Part shown: positions 11,827-25,506 of the stretch, in pieces
Layout of the letters: each line of letters opens with the position of its first letter
Position numbering within the stretch: the first letter of the stretch is position 1
DNA from: Burhinus oedicnemus
Taxonomy: Eukaryota > Chordata > Aves > Charadriiformes > Burhinidae
Assembly: GCA_008921705.1 (NCBI GenBank)
Contig: VFFE01007789.1
Location: 1,536,195-1,600,194 of the forward strand
DNA: 64,000 bases
Reading direction: 5' to 3'
Made by a program: the position numbers and the translations under genes
The notes under the pieces: model-generated
Seen by the model: the letters and a program-made list of their open reading frames with translations, nothing else
Database searches by the model: none
Told to the model about the DNA's origin: nothing

Positions 11827-14800
11827 GATTGAATACAAGTCGGTTGAGAAGACCCAAAAAGGCCTTTATGCTGTTAATACCACTATTGGCCCCAGAGTTT
11901 CTGACTCCTGCTAACACCAAGTGAAGGAGTGGGAGAAAAAGGCATCTGACTGCCCCGTGGTCTTGAAGCCAGCTAGCAGCACTGTGGAACTTCTACTCTT
12001 TGTTTTAAATTTTTGCTACTGATTAAATATTTTTCTTGCTTTGTCTTTTCTAGGAGGAAGCCTGGTGTGAGCAACCTACTCTTTTTGCTCCATAAATTCT
12101 TCCTCTTACACCGCTTATGTTTTGGCATTTCCAGTATCAAAAATGCCTTTGCCAATTGTATCAGCCTCTGAGGCATATATTATTCCATCTCACTACACTG
12201 GATTTAAGTTAGGAATTTTGTATAGAACAAACATTTAAAATTATTCACGTATAGCTTAAATTACCATCTCCACTTTCCTTTGTTATGTCAAAGATTAGAT
12301 TCTTTGCTGATTTCTGAGACTGTTTTTTCTTGTTTATGACATAAATTTGTAAGTGACAAATCTGTTTCTTCAAATATTTTTTAATAGGAGTAAAAGATGT
12401 CCTAAATCAATTCACTATCAGAACATTTTCCTTCTTCCTGAGGATTTCTAATAACTTTGACAATCTCCAAAATTCTGCTAAAAACCTTATATGATTTTCA
12501 TGCTTTCCAGCACTCTGTAAACCACCCTTTTGAGGTCCAATGCATAGCCAGAGTAGTGAGTTTCTTTTTCAAACACATCTTGCCCTGAAACTTCGGGATA
12601 ATTGTAGCTTTTCCTATTACACATTTGCAACAACAAAGCAGCTCAGCATGTCTGTGGGAAACTGAAAAAAACTGGGACAGGGGCCGAGGTGGGAATATTT
12701 CAATTGAAAATCTGCTCTCAGAAATGAAGGATCAGTTTTAACCAAGTTAGAAATATATCAGTTTGTTAGTTCAGTGTGATACCTGATACTTTAAAAATCA
12801 CAAATGAGCAGATGTTCCTTATCTGAGAGACTAAGGGTTTTTTTTTCCAAAATATCCTTCCGTGACAGCACAAGGTCCAGGGAAATAGCAGTTTCTACTG
12901 GTTCTTATAGTAGTCCGTCTGACTACACCTGCTCCAGTGAATGAACTTTGCCTAAGAACAGGTTTGGGCCCTGGGGCCAAGTGGGCTGGGATGGCCTACA
13001 CTGATGCTAGACAACAGCTTTCAGTCTCCAAAAGGAGAGGTTCCAGGAGGTCTGCCTACCTGGCTACCACGATCATTTAACTGCCAAAACACCAAAATGT
13101 GCCCAGGGATTGTTTGAGTACAGCATTGTTTGGAAAAGTATGAATTCATGCCAGGTAAAGTTCTGTGTACTAGCACAGACATTCACAGCCCAGCTCTTGG
13201 AAATGTTCCCAGGCATACTTGGATTTACTCATATAAACACAGGCCATAGGTATAACAGCATTTCAAGGGGGTTCATGCATTAGAGGTGTGTTTTATGACC
13301 CATATTTAATGTAGATCTTCTCCTACTGGTGTCCGGGAATCTCCCATGCGAGTAATTAAAAATATAATGCTGCTGTTCTGTCTTTGTGTAACATGGAAAA
13401 AAGGGAACAAACGTGGGGTGTTTGGGCTTTTTAATAAAAACATTAGTTTGCATGAAGCATGTTCTAGGTAAGCTACACAATGGGCGCATTACAGATTTGC
13501 AAAGAAAAAACCATGATCGATAGTGGATATTATACAGGTCTTTTCAGTCATTCAAGTAATAAGATTGTTCTTGCTCACCTTCGAAGCATTTTTAAAATTT
13601 ATCATCTTACATGTATGAAAGTTTCCTTTTCTGGGTTGAGACAATATTGCTAAGCCACTTAAGCCAATCATACATTCACAGACACACAGCCCAGACTCCA
13701 TAAATTTTGGGCAAGCACAAGTTCAGATCCATTCCAATTGCAGAAAAACACACCAAAAAGAGAGCAGCAAATATAAAACAGAACAAAAATCTAAATAAAA
13801 TACTTCATAAGGATCCCTTATCCTGTTGTATTCCAGGAAATTATGCATACTTTCCTGTGTGTTTTGGCACTAGAAAAAAATACAAGGCTGCCTCTTAATT
13901 CTACAAACACAAGGAATATACATGTCCTTTACAACAAGTTACTTCAGCTCTGCTATGAAACTTGTTTAAGTAATTCATGTCATTCTGACATCCTGTCACT
14001 TCAAAGCAAGAATGTAACATTTCATCACGGGAAAACTGGTTTCTTGAATTGGGCTTTACAAGGTATAACACAAGCAAAGTGCTGTACAGTATCTTTCAGG
14101 GTTCACCTTGATCTTTGTTCAAAAGTAGAAACACTTCAGAGAAATGCTTTGGCAAATACCTCCTTTGTGCAATTCTCAGTATCTTCAAAAAGTCATGGAA
14201 ATTTTCTAGTATGAATAAAGAAATGTGTATATATATGGTTGGTGTCTGAGTGTGGGACTTGCAGGAAATGGCTGAGGAAGAAACAGAATTTGCTTAGTGG
14301 ATCATCATACTTAAGCTCATTAATAACGAAAAAGAAATTATTTTCTACCTGCAGCCTGATCGATTTGAATGTTCTGCTAAATGCAATTATCAGAACAATT
14401 GGCTGATTTTTTGAAAACACAGGCTGTAATCAGTCTGGCTGCCATTCAGATGTATATAATTGTTTCAGAATGAGCGAAGAGCATGATGAGGCCATGTGAG
14501 GCCAGTGAGAGGAGAGGAGGGGAAGTTTGGATTAGAGGCTTCCTGTATGGAAAACATCTGCACTGGAGCTGGAGATACTGCCCTTTCACTGTGGTGTGGC
14601 TTAGATATTTACAGAATTACATGGCCGATGCAGCACCCATTGCTCACCCAGCCTGCCTAGGTACGCTGCTTTGCGTGATCCAGGGATGCAAGAGCATGTT
14701 GAGAAACATGTCCTGTTTTCCAAAGGCAGTTAACCTGTTTAGTGGGGGCTACTCAAAACAAACTTCTGAAACAACTGTATTTAGTCATCAGTCTGCATGG

Positions 14801-16878
14801 CAGCTTCTTGAAAATAAAATCTTGTAAACTATCCACTTTATATTTCATTCAGAATGGTTGGATGTTTGAGCCATGAAGGTCTTTGTTTTCACAAAATGTA
14901 ATTATAAACTGAAAAACAATTTTTTTTTTTTTTGCTACAAATTGTACCCTGTCAGTTCTAGTGACCTTCTGGGGAGAATGGTGTAATTAAGTTAATGTTT
15001 TTAAGAACTTGTTGCCTATATGTCTCACAGCCGAAGTGGTTCAGCAAAAGTCAATTCACGTAACTAAAAAGAAACCACAGCAACAGAGGTCATAAGAACA
15101 GGAGAAAAAGATATACAAATCCAACAATTTTCCAAATTTCTCTTAAGAAAGTTTTAACTTGTTTTAAAAGATGATAGTCCTTCTGTTTTCCATGTCATAG
15201 ATAACAGATTTCTTTAGTGGTATAAATATTATTTAGTGAGCACGCTTGGGAGGAACATCTTGAAAACCAAAGTGATTATATGTTACACCTCACCCTGCTG
15301 ACATCCTGCAGGAATCTGTCCTCCTAAAGATCATTTTAGTGTTTATCTCTCTTTAAAAGCACTTCTCACTCATGTGCTCTCCCCCTTTCACCCCAGCACC
15401 TCCTCCCCCCTCCACTCTCTACACAGGTTACCCAAGTAACGGGACCAGAAGGCAACTTGTTCAAAGTTACACAGCACATAATTTCTAGACGGCTATCTTA
15501 CAATTACATAATTAAGTATCAACAGGATAGGCAAGACACTCCTATGGTTTAGGAAAAACATGACTCAGAAAGGCTTATGGTAATAAAGTTAACAGGACCA
15601 GAGGTATAGAAGAAAATACAGAATATCAGGAGAAACTCTTTCTGTGGCTGGATATGATAGTTTCCCACTGTGATATTACCACTTTGCATGCAGTTCTGGT
15701 GTTTGTCCTACCAAAAGGATCCATAAGAGAATCACAACAATGTTTCAAGAACTGGAAATCCTACTTTACAAGGTACTAATGGAGATCCAATGAGCTGACA
15801 TATTGAAAATATGCTTAGCAGGAGATTGATCATGGTCTGTAAGAAAGAAAGTAGCAAAGCGTTCTTAATTTATCAGATAAATACAAAATAAGATCCAGTA
15901 AGTGACTGTTAAGGCATAAAAAATCAAAATAGAACAAAAATCAGTAATAAGAATTAGCTATTAGAACTGTTTTTCATTTTATGAGATATGTTCAGGTCCT
16001 TGGAGACTTTCCAGCGAGGCCGATATCTCTGAGAGCTGATAAAGCTCTAGCACAACTCACGGGCTTGCTATTAAGCTCACTCAGGACAGATTGCAAGCCA
16101 GAGTTACCCCATTATTCTCTCTGACCTTACTGTATGCATAGACAGTGAATCCCACATAAACAGCAAGGTGCAGTCTGTCCAACAGATGGACCATATAAGC
16201 TGGAAGGAGCACTACACATGTATGAAAGGATAAGGTCGCACCATGAAGAACAGCATTAAGAGGGAGCAGGACAGGTATTGGCCATTCCTGCCCTTCTATC
16301 TTCCTGAGGTATTAAGAGATGTGGTAAAGAATAGATGCCTATTGCCAGGGGGGTTAACCAAATGGTGAGACGAAGCTAAAGAAAGGATGTAAACAAGACA
16401 TTTCCCCCACAGCCACAAGGTCACGGTGGAAGCATAGCTGGTTTCTCCTACACAAGCAAGGTACCAGAGGGCCTCTCCACTTTTTTTTCCATTGCGGTCA
16501 AGTGAGGCAGAAGCCCATTCTGAGCCAGCTTCTTCTGGCCTCGTGTGACCCTAGTAGGAGAAGACGATGCAAAGAAGCCTAGCTAGACATAGCTTGCCAG
16601 TGGGTGCAGTCACTCAGAAATTCCATGTCAGACTCAGTACCTTGACTGTCTGCCAATGATCCAGCATGCCTGAACATCGTTTTAGACACGTATATTGCTC
16701 AGTGACTTCAGTGTATTAGGAAATAAGATTGATGCAGCAAGAGATGCTGTACTTCCCTATATCTAATTTAATTTGCATAGATCAAATACTGTTCTAAGAA
16801 CACCCCTGAATTCTTTCTAGCTGAGACAAACTATTTATAGAAGTTGTATTGTTCTGGCATAATGCAACTACTAAAACC

Positions 16879-16902
16879 TATTCTATTCTATTTTATTTTA
16901 TT
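16879..16902 (+). repeat. Pentanucleotide TATTC/TATTT microsatellite
   Basis: An imperfect run of five-base units, first TATTC and then TATTT, about 24 bases long. Confidence 0.7.
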
Positions 16903-18798
16903 ATGTATTACATTTATATACCGTACAATTTCTGATTAGTAACATGAAAATAAAAATCTAAGATTCATTTCTACTATAAATCTTTATTTCCATTTGCCAT
17001 TTTGGGATCATCATCCTACAAAACTGATACACATGCTCTCAGGCTGGAAGCAATTTTGTTTATATGGCATGAATTGTTGTTTTGAATCATAAAATCCTAT
17101 GAGGAAACCTCAATTTCTGCTATAATTGTTTCCACTTTAAAAAACAGGTCGTTTCCAATATATAAACATCCACTCTGACATTGGTATTGCCTTGTAGGAT
17201 GAAATAATACCTTGTGTGTTTGGTAAGAAAAACACTTCAATTTCAAATAAAGGACAGATAATGTTCCTCAAACACTGGGTTACTGGAGACCAAACTGAAA
17301 TCCCCACTAGAATTATCTTTGCATTTGAATTCAAGTTTATCTTCCTTAGGAAGACACAGTAACAAAGAATGGAAACACAACATCGCATCCAATTTTTACT
17401 TTATTAAGAATCAATACATATTAGTTTGTATCTGGGATCTTAAGACCTTTCTTTATGTGTCCTGGCACATTACTTCTGCAAATTTAGGGACTTTTGATTG
17501 CTCTCCTTGTGTATAAATTATAACTCGTCTTGGAAAAAAAACAGAAACAGAAGTAACAGCATTAGAGAACTGGTTGCTGATTTGGTAAAACTTATTTGCT
17601 CTACAGCTCCTCCACATGCAGCAAGTGTAACTGTATGATTAGATTTCCTCTTCTGGCAGTCTCACAAATTGCAACCAAAAAGGAGTAGAAAGTTCTTTGC
17701 TACCTGCACTCTGCAACATATCATATGCATGGCACAGATTTGATTTGCTCTGACTCCTCTTGATCACGTTTGTACATCTTCTCTGGGATGAAAAACATGA
17801 TCCTGGAGAACGCAGATTGGTAAAACTGGAATAAGATATATAACTGTTTCTGAGTTTAATCATGGAGGATGACAGTTGAACACAAGAAGACACAAAGAAA
17901 AGACACTATTGCCTTGATCAAAAAGAGGAAGACTAAAGAAATAAGATTGACTAAGTTTTTATAAAAGCATATTCTTTAATTTACCTTAACTATAGAGAGA
18001 TGCAAATATTCTTTGTTTCTTTCTCTGATAAAAGATGATACCCAGCTTCTTTTTTGAAGCTTCTTTATATACTGACGTCTCTTGTTTTCCATGACAGATG
18101 TTTCCTTGTCTGTTTCTCATGGAAGCACTTATTTTCTGCAGCTTGCTCTGTTTTGAATGGAAGACTGAAGTGGTATTGTGAGTGACCAGCAGACAGCAGC
18201 AGGAGGAAGACCTCTACTTGCTCATAATCTGTCTGTAAATCAGACCTGTTCATTACAGTTGCAACCTGGGAGTGGGGAGAACGGAACTGAAGAAAATATG
18301 GATTCAGAGTTGAAACAAAATATTGTGCAATCTGGTCTCAGTTCTTAAAGAGGCAAAGTCCTTAAAACTTGACAATTATGATGATAAAATTCTTGCACAA
18401 ATTCTTTCTTAGGTTTTATCCTACCAGATCAGTCACTAAAATGCATTGTTATCTTGGTGAACCTTTGCTACCTGAAAAAAATACAATTTGTTAAATAAGA
18501 CACACAGAGTAATGAATAGCTGGGTAAACAAAAAAGGTTGTGTAGTAGAAGTGTTCTAACCGTACTGACAAAGAGTGTACAAATCATTAGGAAGAGGCTA
18601 TAGGGCTAGCAATTAGTCTACATATGACTACATCACACATCACTTAAATAAAAGCAAAGAATGAATACTGGGACACAAAACACACAGCCAATGCTTTCCA
18701 TCTAATACAGCTTGGGAAAACAATCTCAGCTTTCTTATAGTAAACGTTTTAATGAAGCAAAGCAATGGGGTCTCCCTGTGCGAATTAGAGCAGACATA

Positions 18799-19550
18799 AT
18801 CACAGAATCATAGAATATCAGGTTGAAAGGGACCTCAAAGATCATCTGGTCCAACCTTTCTTGGCAAAAGCACGGTCTGGACGTGATGGCCCAGCACCCT
18901 GTCCAGCTGAATCTTAGAAGTGTCCAATGTTGGGGAATCCACCACTTCCCTGGGGAGATTATTCCAATGACTGATTGTTCTCATTGTGAAACATTTTCCT
19001 CTTGTGTCCAGTTGCAATATCCCCTGGAGTAACTTGTACCCATTACCCCTCATCTTTTCCATGTGACTCTTGTAAAAAGGGAATCTCCATCCTCTTTGTA
19101 GCCACTCTATAAATACTGGAACATGGCGATAAATTCTCCTGTAAGCCTTCTTTTCTCAAGGCTGAACAAACCGAGTTCTCTCAGCCTTTCCCCATATGCC
19201 AGGCTTCCCAGGCCTTTGGTCATCTTGGTGGCCCTTCTCTGGACCCTCTCTAGCCTGTCCACATCTTTTTGTTATAGTGGGGACCACAGTATTCCAGGTG
19301 TGGCCTGACAAGTGCTGAGTAGAATGAGATAATCACTTCTTTATCTCTGCTGGTGATGCCCTTGTTGATGCAACCTAGCATCCTGCTGTCTGTCTTTGCT
19401 GTTGCAGCGCACTGTTCACTCATATTGAGCTTGTTGTCCACCAGGACCCCGGGTCCCTTTCCACAGAGCTGCTCCCCAGCTTGTGCTGCACTCTGGGACT
19501 ATGTTTTCCCAGGTGCAAGACCTTACACTTGTCCTTGTTGAACTTCATAA
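18799..19550 (-). mobile_element. CR1 retrotransposon, 5'-truncated, minus strand
   Basis: On the plus strand this begins with the complement of the CR1 3' terminus (ATCACAGAATCATAGAATAT, then GGGACCTCAAAGATCATCTG and GTCCAACC) and proceeds upstream into ORF2. Minus-strand translation gives [19 protein letters not shown] at 19265-19340 and [17 protein letters not shown] at 19490-19555. The junction at 19550 is abrupt. The 3' UTR (GTCCAGCTGAATCTTAGAAG and VVDSPTLDTSKIQLDRVLGH when translated) differs from the other copies in the window, so this is a separate, probably older, CR1 subfamily. Numerous frame breaks make it non-functional. Confidence 0.93.
19080..19550 (-). pseudogene. CR1 ORF2 C-terminal remnant
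   Basis: This remnant covers the region downstream of the reverse transcriptase active site. Two minus-strand frames carry it: one includes the [20 protein letters not shown] block near 19490-19555, and the other includes MSEQCAATAKTDSRMLGCIN and then [14 protein letters not shown] around 19260-19425. The two pieces are offset by a frameshift near 19430, and a deletion follows the RPHLEYC block. No RT catalytic motif is present. It is part of the CR1 copy and not a host gene. Confidence 0.85.
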
Positions 19551-22500
19551 CGAGTAAGAAAAAGCAAATGCAACGAATCAGCAAGATGTCAGAATAACCT
19601 TTCCAATGAGGAAAGAATGTGACATAGAACAAACTAATCTGAGTGAAGATATCTGTTGCATTTTCATTCTTGGCAGTGGGCAGTTCAAGCTAAAAGGCTA
19701 AAAGCATCCTTGACTCAACAGTAAGTCTGATTGGCAGCAAGTCTCTGCTGCATAAAAGTTGCAGAGCCCAGACAAAGCCATACCACATGTCCCACCTGAA
19801 ACCCGGCACAAGGCAGGAGGCTCACAGCTTCTTTGGATTTAAGCTAGCACATCCAACACTACTGCACGATAACTATCCCAGCTTGGATCAGAAGCAGCAT
19901 AGCTTAATTCATGCAGTGTTGTGCCCAAACTCTGCCTTTTGGCTGCCTGAGGACAAAGCTGTGTTTTGTCCCCGTGCACTTCATTTGCTTGTCTGGAAGC
20001 ATCACACAGGCCTCTGCGTTCTCGCTGAAGCTTCATTTTAAGTCTCTGAAGACCTCTGAAAAACCCTCTCAGTGCAAACATGCTGGAAATACAAGGACCC
20101 AGATTGATCTGTGTTGCATGGTGATTATTATGCTCAGAGCACTTAGAAATGTTCTTCAGCATACATTTGGGTTGAGGTGGAAGCTTTTAAGCCCTGTTAC
20201 CGCAGGAAGGCTTGGGTGGCACGCCTCTGAACGCCATTGCCTCACTTTCCTATTTTACAGGCAGAGCATGCCTTGCATACCAAAATATTTTTTCTTTTTT
20301 TTCCCCCCCCCAAATAAAAAGGAAAAAAAAGTGAGTGTATCCATTACAATGAGTGTCTCCATTACATCATAGTATGGCACTGCCTGGGTAGCAGATTCCC
20401 AGACTGAAAGCAGGACATTTACATTAACTGTGTGTGTCATATTTTCAGAAAACAGGGGCTATCCGAGTTCACATCCTCTGTAGGCTGTTGCGTGGAATGA
20501 TACCATTAAGTCCAAAACAAGGTCCTATTCACAGTACAAAGAATTATTTTGCTTGTGTTCAGCACTTTTGTGGTGATATGGATGGTTGGATCATATTAGT
20601 TATTTAATAAGATAAAGATGAGTTGGAATTCGATGTGTCTGGAGGGATTTCTGGTTTCCAGGAAGCATCAACCCTATTCAGTCTTCAAAAATGAAAAAAG
20701 AAGAACGACATTCATGATCCTATTAGGATCTGCCTTATTCAATACGAACCAGTATTTTTCTAACAGCACTCCACCTCTTTAGCTTGAATTAGTTTATTCT
20801 CTACAGTGATGCTTCATGCTCACTTGTCATTTTGAAGAGTCTAAGCAATGTTTTAAGGTTGAAGAGAAGACAGGTGTATTGCTTGGGTTTGGGAGATACT
20901 CTAGACCGCAGAAGCTAACCATGCATGCAGACAGAGCAGTTGCTTGACTGTTGAACATCATAATGTGATCTCTGTCCACTGGAAAGGTAGAAGCACATTA
21001 TGGCTGTCCATGCACGAGGGTGTAATCCATCCAGACACCCCTGCTGTGTGGGTGGATGGAGGTAAGACATCTTTCCTGGGACCCAGCCATATTACAGCTG
21101 CCACCTCTGCAGCACCACCATGGAGAAGATGTCTATACCCCTGATCAGCCTCCACTGATTTGCTATTGTTAACAAAAGATGAGCTGTACATAGTACAGTC
21201 CACCTTCAGGAAGCTGCAAGTAGATGTATAATCAGACCAGAGGAAACAAGAAGGCACAGTAAATATCCAAATAGCTGGAAACTTAATTTAGCAAACTAAG
21301 AATGACTATCAGCCCTATGACTATCATTGGTGGTTTCCAACAAATGTATGCATTTTCTTACTCAACTAGGTACTGTGATTAATATAAAAGAATTAATAAA
21401 ACTGGTATCATGATTGAACCTCTTTCAAAATAGCATTTGATTTTTCAGTCACACATTGTTCCAATAAATACAAAAAATTAGTTAATAAAGTCTATAGCAT
21501 TTGTTATGTAAATTACATTAGATTATTTTAATGCTATCTTAAAGACCTATGACATTCACATAAACTAATCTACAAATCATGGTATATATGTGTATGTTGC
21601 GCTGTTTTTTCATTCATAGCCCATATGAAATAGTATTAGAGAAGATAGGATAACAGAGTAGAATTTAAACAGTATATTTCTGGAACATGACCCTGTTCCT
21701 TTTTTACCTAATTCCACCTCAACCAGTTGTCTCCATTCAGTCTGTCCTCTTCAAGAAAATCCTGGTAATATGTAGAAAGGACTTACATTTTCCAAAAATT
21801 GGACATATGCTAGAGGGTATTCTAGAGAGGAAGCATTCCATAATTTGCTGTGTTGCTCCCCGACAAATACACAGGAGCTGTATGTATATGTCCAGGTTTC
21901 TGACATCACCATGCATTACATTTTTTTCTCCTTTAAAGGAGATTTCCACTAACAAATTAATGTGTTAGATAAGTATTTAGTGCCATCTTGTATAGCTGAC
22001 ACTACCAAATAAGTGATAAAAACAAAAAAACTAACATTGAACAATGCTTTTTTTATCTAAAGATCACATATGTCTTTCTGAAATTTCATGCAGCTATATT
22101 TTTAATTTGAGAAAACTGCAGCACAAGAATGTTTATGAGTTTTGAATGTTGAAAATAGACAGAGACATAGACATGGATTGGTTCCTACTTTCACACCCTA
22201 TTTATTCTTCTGTTTTGCACATGTGATGGCTATACCTAATTTCCACTGACAGTCCTCTTTCTTCTGCTCTCAAAAATGGAGACAGTGCTGCTAACTTTTT
22301 GATAAAGGAGCTGGGAGGAACTGGCTGTCATCCTTTTTATCAATAAGTTTTGTAATTTTCAAGATGTATTATCCAGTCCTTTTGCTGTAGCTTCCTATAA
22401 ATGGCAAAATATGTTCAATGTGCAATTTCATGGAAATAAGTGAAAAAAGAAAAATACTTCTTCCTTGTTTGCATGATTTTGGGGGTCAAATATGCAGTGG

Positions 22501-23007
22501 CATTCCCAATATGCACTCACAACTTTTATAAATAGATTTAATGGCATGATAATATTATCATCTAGGTATGGAATTTCTTAATTATTTTGAGCAGTTATTT
22601 GATTCTGTAAAGGTGTTTTGGAAAGGTGCTGGAAACTTCATGACCTATCATTCAACCAGGAAACTAATTTCTAGTTCTACAGTACAAATAGGTAATTAAT
22701 GTTACTCTTTTGTGCACAGGTGTTCAGTATCTACTCTTGCTTCCATTTGGCTATCTATTGTACATAGTATACTCATGCCATCCACATTAATGGATTAACT
22801 TTTCATAGTAACAGCTCATTCTGTATATCTGTAAAAATGGCAAAATTGTTTGGTTTTATTTTTTAAGTTTCTCTCTGTGCACAAGGATTAACATTAATAG
22901 GTGAATATTTTTGTTCTATCTGAGACATGCTTGTACTCAACACATTGTTTTCTCTTTTAAAAGATATAAGAATGCTAAGCTATTATACTACTGCAGTGTT
23001 TTCAATA
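19551..23007. other. Unannotated interval between CR1 copies
   Basis: No gene is recognised. The longest frame, a plus-strand one at 19911-20372 of 153 codons, runs into a low-complexity T/C/A tract and resembles nothing I know. A 9-C run lies at 20303-20311 and an 18-bp tandem duplication at 20332-20367. Confidence 0.5.
20332..20367 (+). repeat. 18-bp tandem duplication, two copies
   Basis: Two adjacent 18-base units, TGAGTGTATCCATTACAA and TGAGTGTCTCCATTACAT, differ at two positions. It looks like a local replication-slippage duplication and follows a low-complexity T/C/A tract. Confidence 0.9.
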
Positions 23008-23308
23008 GAGAATCATAGCATCACAGAGTGGTTAGAGTTGGAAGGGACCTTAAAGATCATCTAAATTCCAATGCCCCTGCCATGAGCAAGGACAGCTCCC
23101 ACTAAAGCAGGTTGCTCAAAGCCCCATCCAACCTGGCCTTGGACACTTCTAGGGATGGGGCCTCCATGACTTCTCCAGGCAACCTGTGTTCTCACCACCC
23201 TCAGAGTAAAGAATTTCTTCCTAGTACCTAACCTAAATCTACCCTCTTTCAGTTTAAAACCATTACTCCTCGTCCTATCACTACCCTCCCTGATAAAGCA
23301 ATCTAGAC
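23008..23308 (-). mobile_element. CR1 retrotransposon, short 3' fragment, minus strand
   Basis: The plus strand opens with AGAATCATAGCATCACAGAG and TTGGAAGGGACCTTAAAGAT, the complement of the CR1 3' terminus. It continues through GCCCCATCCAACCTGGCCTT and CTTCCTAGTACCTAACCTAA, ending near TCACTACCCTCCCTGATAAA. This is the last 300 bases or so of a CR1 of the same general type as the copy at 3674-4458. It is severely 5'-truncated, retaining only the ORF2 tail and 3' UTR. No coding capacity remains. Confidence 0.93.
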
Positions 23309-25426
23309 TGAAAAGTACTTTTTCCCTTGTTTACATGACTAAAACTTCCTCATGAGTTGGAAGCTCCTGTGCTATGTATAGTCTGTGAAGGTACTTAAAC
23401 TATATGCATGGTCTTGTGTCAATAAATAAACCTCAAACAAGCCAACCCCCAAAATCACAGATCATATCTATCTTGCCTATTTATATCCTCTTGGATGGTT
23501 TTGATAGATTGTGTCTTGGCTGCCTGGCTATATTGATACTACTAAGACCCCTGTGATAAGTGTTTATGGGAAGTCACATAGGTACATAGGGAAAGGATCC
23601 AAGTCTTTTAACATTTATATTCAGATTACATTTTTCTAATCCAAAATACAGATATATCTCAACATATGAGGCAGAGTTAAGTGTTTCTTTGCCAAATCCC
23701 TGCTTCTATGAAGCTTGCCACACAATCAAGTAAATGAGAACAGTCACAGTGAAACAAATTAAATTTTTCTTTTCCTGTGTGGAGGGCTATCATACCGTCA
23801 GAAGCTCCACTCAACACAAGCCCAGAGGTGCTTGTCCTAGCCAGAAAGATCCCCAGGGCTTGGAAGTACATGTAGGGATGTTAAGGCTAAAGGGAAGCTT
23901 ATCTGATGAACTGTTCTCTTCATTCAAGAATTATTATTCATCTCACGAAATTGTGAGGTAAATAAAATTGTCCATAAAAGGTAAAAATGAAGACTAGCTT
24001 TAACTCAGATGACAGAAAAGAAGGAGAAGAAATGATGTAAACCAAGTGCCAGGAATTCTGTTTTGGTACCATAATTGCCTCAAACAGTTAACAAAATGAT
24101 TAAGAGAAATTCACAGGATAAATTCTTTTTTAGAGATATAACTGATCTCTGAGAATAGTCTCTGTTCTCGAAGATCTCTCTTCATTTTGGGAGGAAGTTA
24201 TAGACTGGAGAACCCAATCATCTACTGCTAAAAATCTTTGTGAAAAAATTTTCTACTGTGGTGGCAGAACAAAGGACAGAGCAAGTGTTCCCCTAACTGT
24301 GAAAATTCACAGGGGACAAATAGATCTCATAATCCACAGCTCATAAACTGAAACTGTTTACTCTTTCATGAGTACTCAGCTTGCAGGATTAACACTAGAT
24401 TAGAACTGTCAACAAAGGATGCCTGGCACTATTAGAAAATGGATTTGACTGTCTCACTCTTATTTGGAATGAATTGTATTTTAATTAAATTAGCACTCAC
24501 TAGCAACTGGAGGATGTCTGGAGAAACTAAAATTGCAATGAAACGTTATTTAGAGAGGAAACTGCAAGACTGATCTAACCAACTATGCATAAAAATGTAA
24601 CACTTTGGCCCTTCAAATGCTCTAGAAATAAGCAGATATGTTCTGTGCTGATTACAGCGTTACAGATTACAGCATGATACTGATAAAACTGTCACAGATT
24701 TACACCAGGGAGCAGAATGAACAACTGCGCTCACCTAATTAGACAAGCAAATAGCAAATGTGCTCAGTAGAATGACTGTCGGTGGTTGTGATGGGTGTTC
24801 CCACAGAGTGTGATCATATCCCTGGGACAAGGAATTCACCGACAGAAGCCGACTTGTGTTTTACCTCTAGCACTGCTGAAAGGATGCTGTGTTAGAGGTA
24901 CGAGGCAGTAGGCAGCACATTTCTGTCCCAAACAGAACATTCAAGAACAATCAACAACTAGTACAACCCCTACTATCTATCATGTCTAATTAGTGCTCTG
25001 CAGATGAACAGAGAAAATTCCCATACTAAGCACTTCTCTGCTGTCTGTCCATAGCTCCTACCCCTGTATCCAGTGGATAACTTAGCCATTGCTCCCAGCA
25101 GTCTGACACAAAACTGTGTGCCAGATGTTTTCACACCTACCTGCATGAGGCTTTGTTGGCTGATTTAAACCAAGAAACTCAGGACAACGAAACTGCCTTC
25201 CAGGTGATCATCTTGTTTTAGGGAAAGCAAGAAACTCCCAGCTTCAGGACCTATTCAGTTACATAGCAAGGCAACAGCATGTCCTGATCCACAGTTGTCT
25301 TCTCAGCCACCAGACGCCTGCTAGAAAAACAATTGCTGTGAAAAATTCAAAGATTGTGCAGAATTTAGCTGTCCTATGCATGTCTTTGAGCAAAGTATCA
25401 CCCAAATGAATAACAAATTACCTTTT
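23309..25426. other. Unannotated AT-rich interval
   Basis: No gene, RNA or transposon recognised between the two minus-strand CR1 insertions. Open frames are short. Confidence 0.5.
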
Positions 25427-25506
25427 CACAGAATCACAGAATCACAGGGGTTGGAAGGGACCTCTGGAGATCATCTGGTCCAACCCCCCTCCCAGAGCAG
25501 GTTCAC

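Larger units (their letters stand above)
11041..18798. other. Long unannotated AT-rich interval
   Basis: About 7.8 kb without a recognised gene, RNA or transposon. All open frames are short. Simple tracts include A16 at 11811-11826, T14 at 14920-14933 and a TATTC/TATTT pentamer run near 16879-16902. The A16 run is not preceded by an identifiable retrocopy. Confidence 0.5.

Noticed and set aside
19911..20372. 153-codon plus-strand frame
   Set aside because: It ends in translations of homopolymer tracts (runs of F, P, K) and a tandem duplication, overlaps a minus-strand frame, and resembles no protein family.
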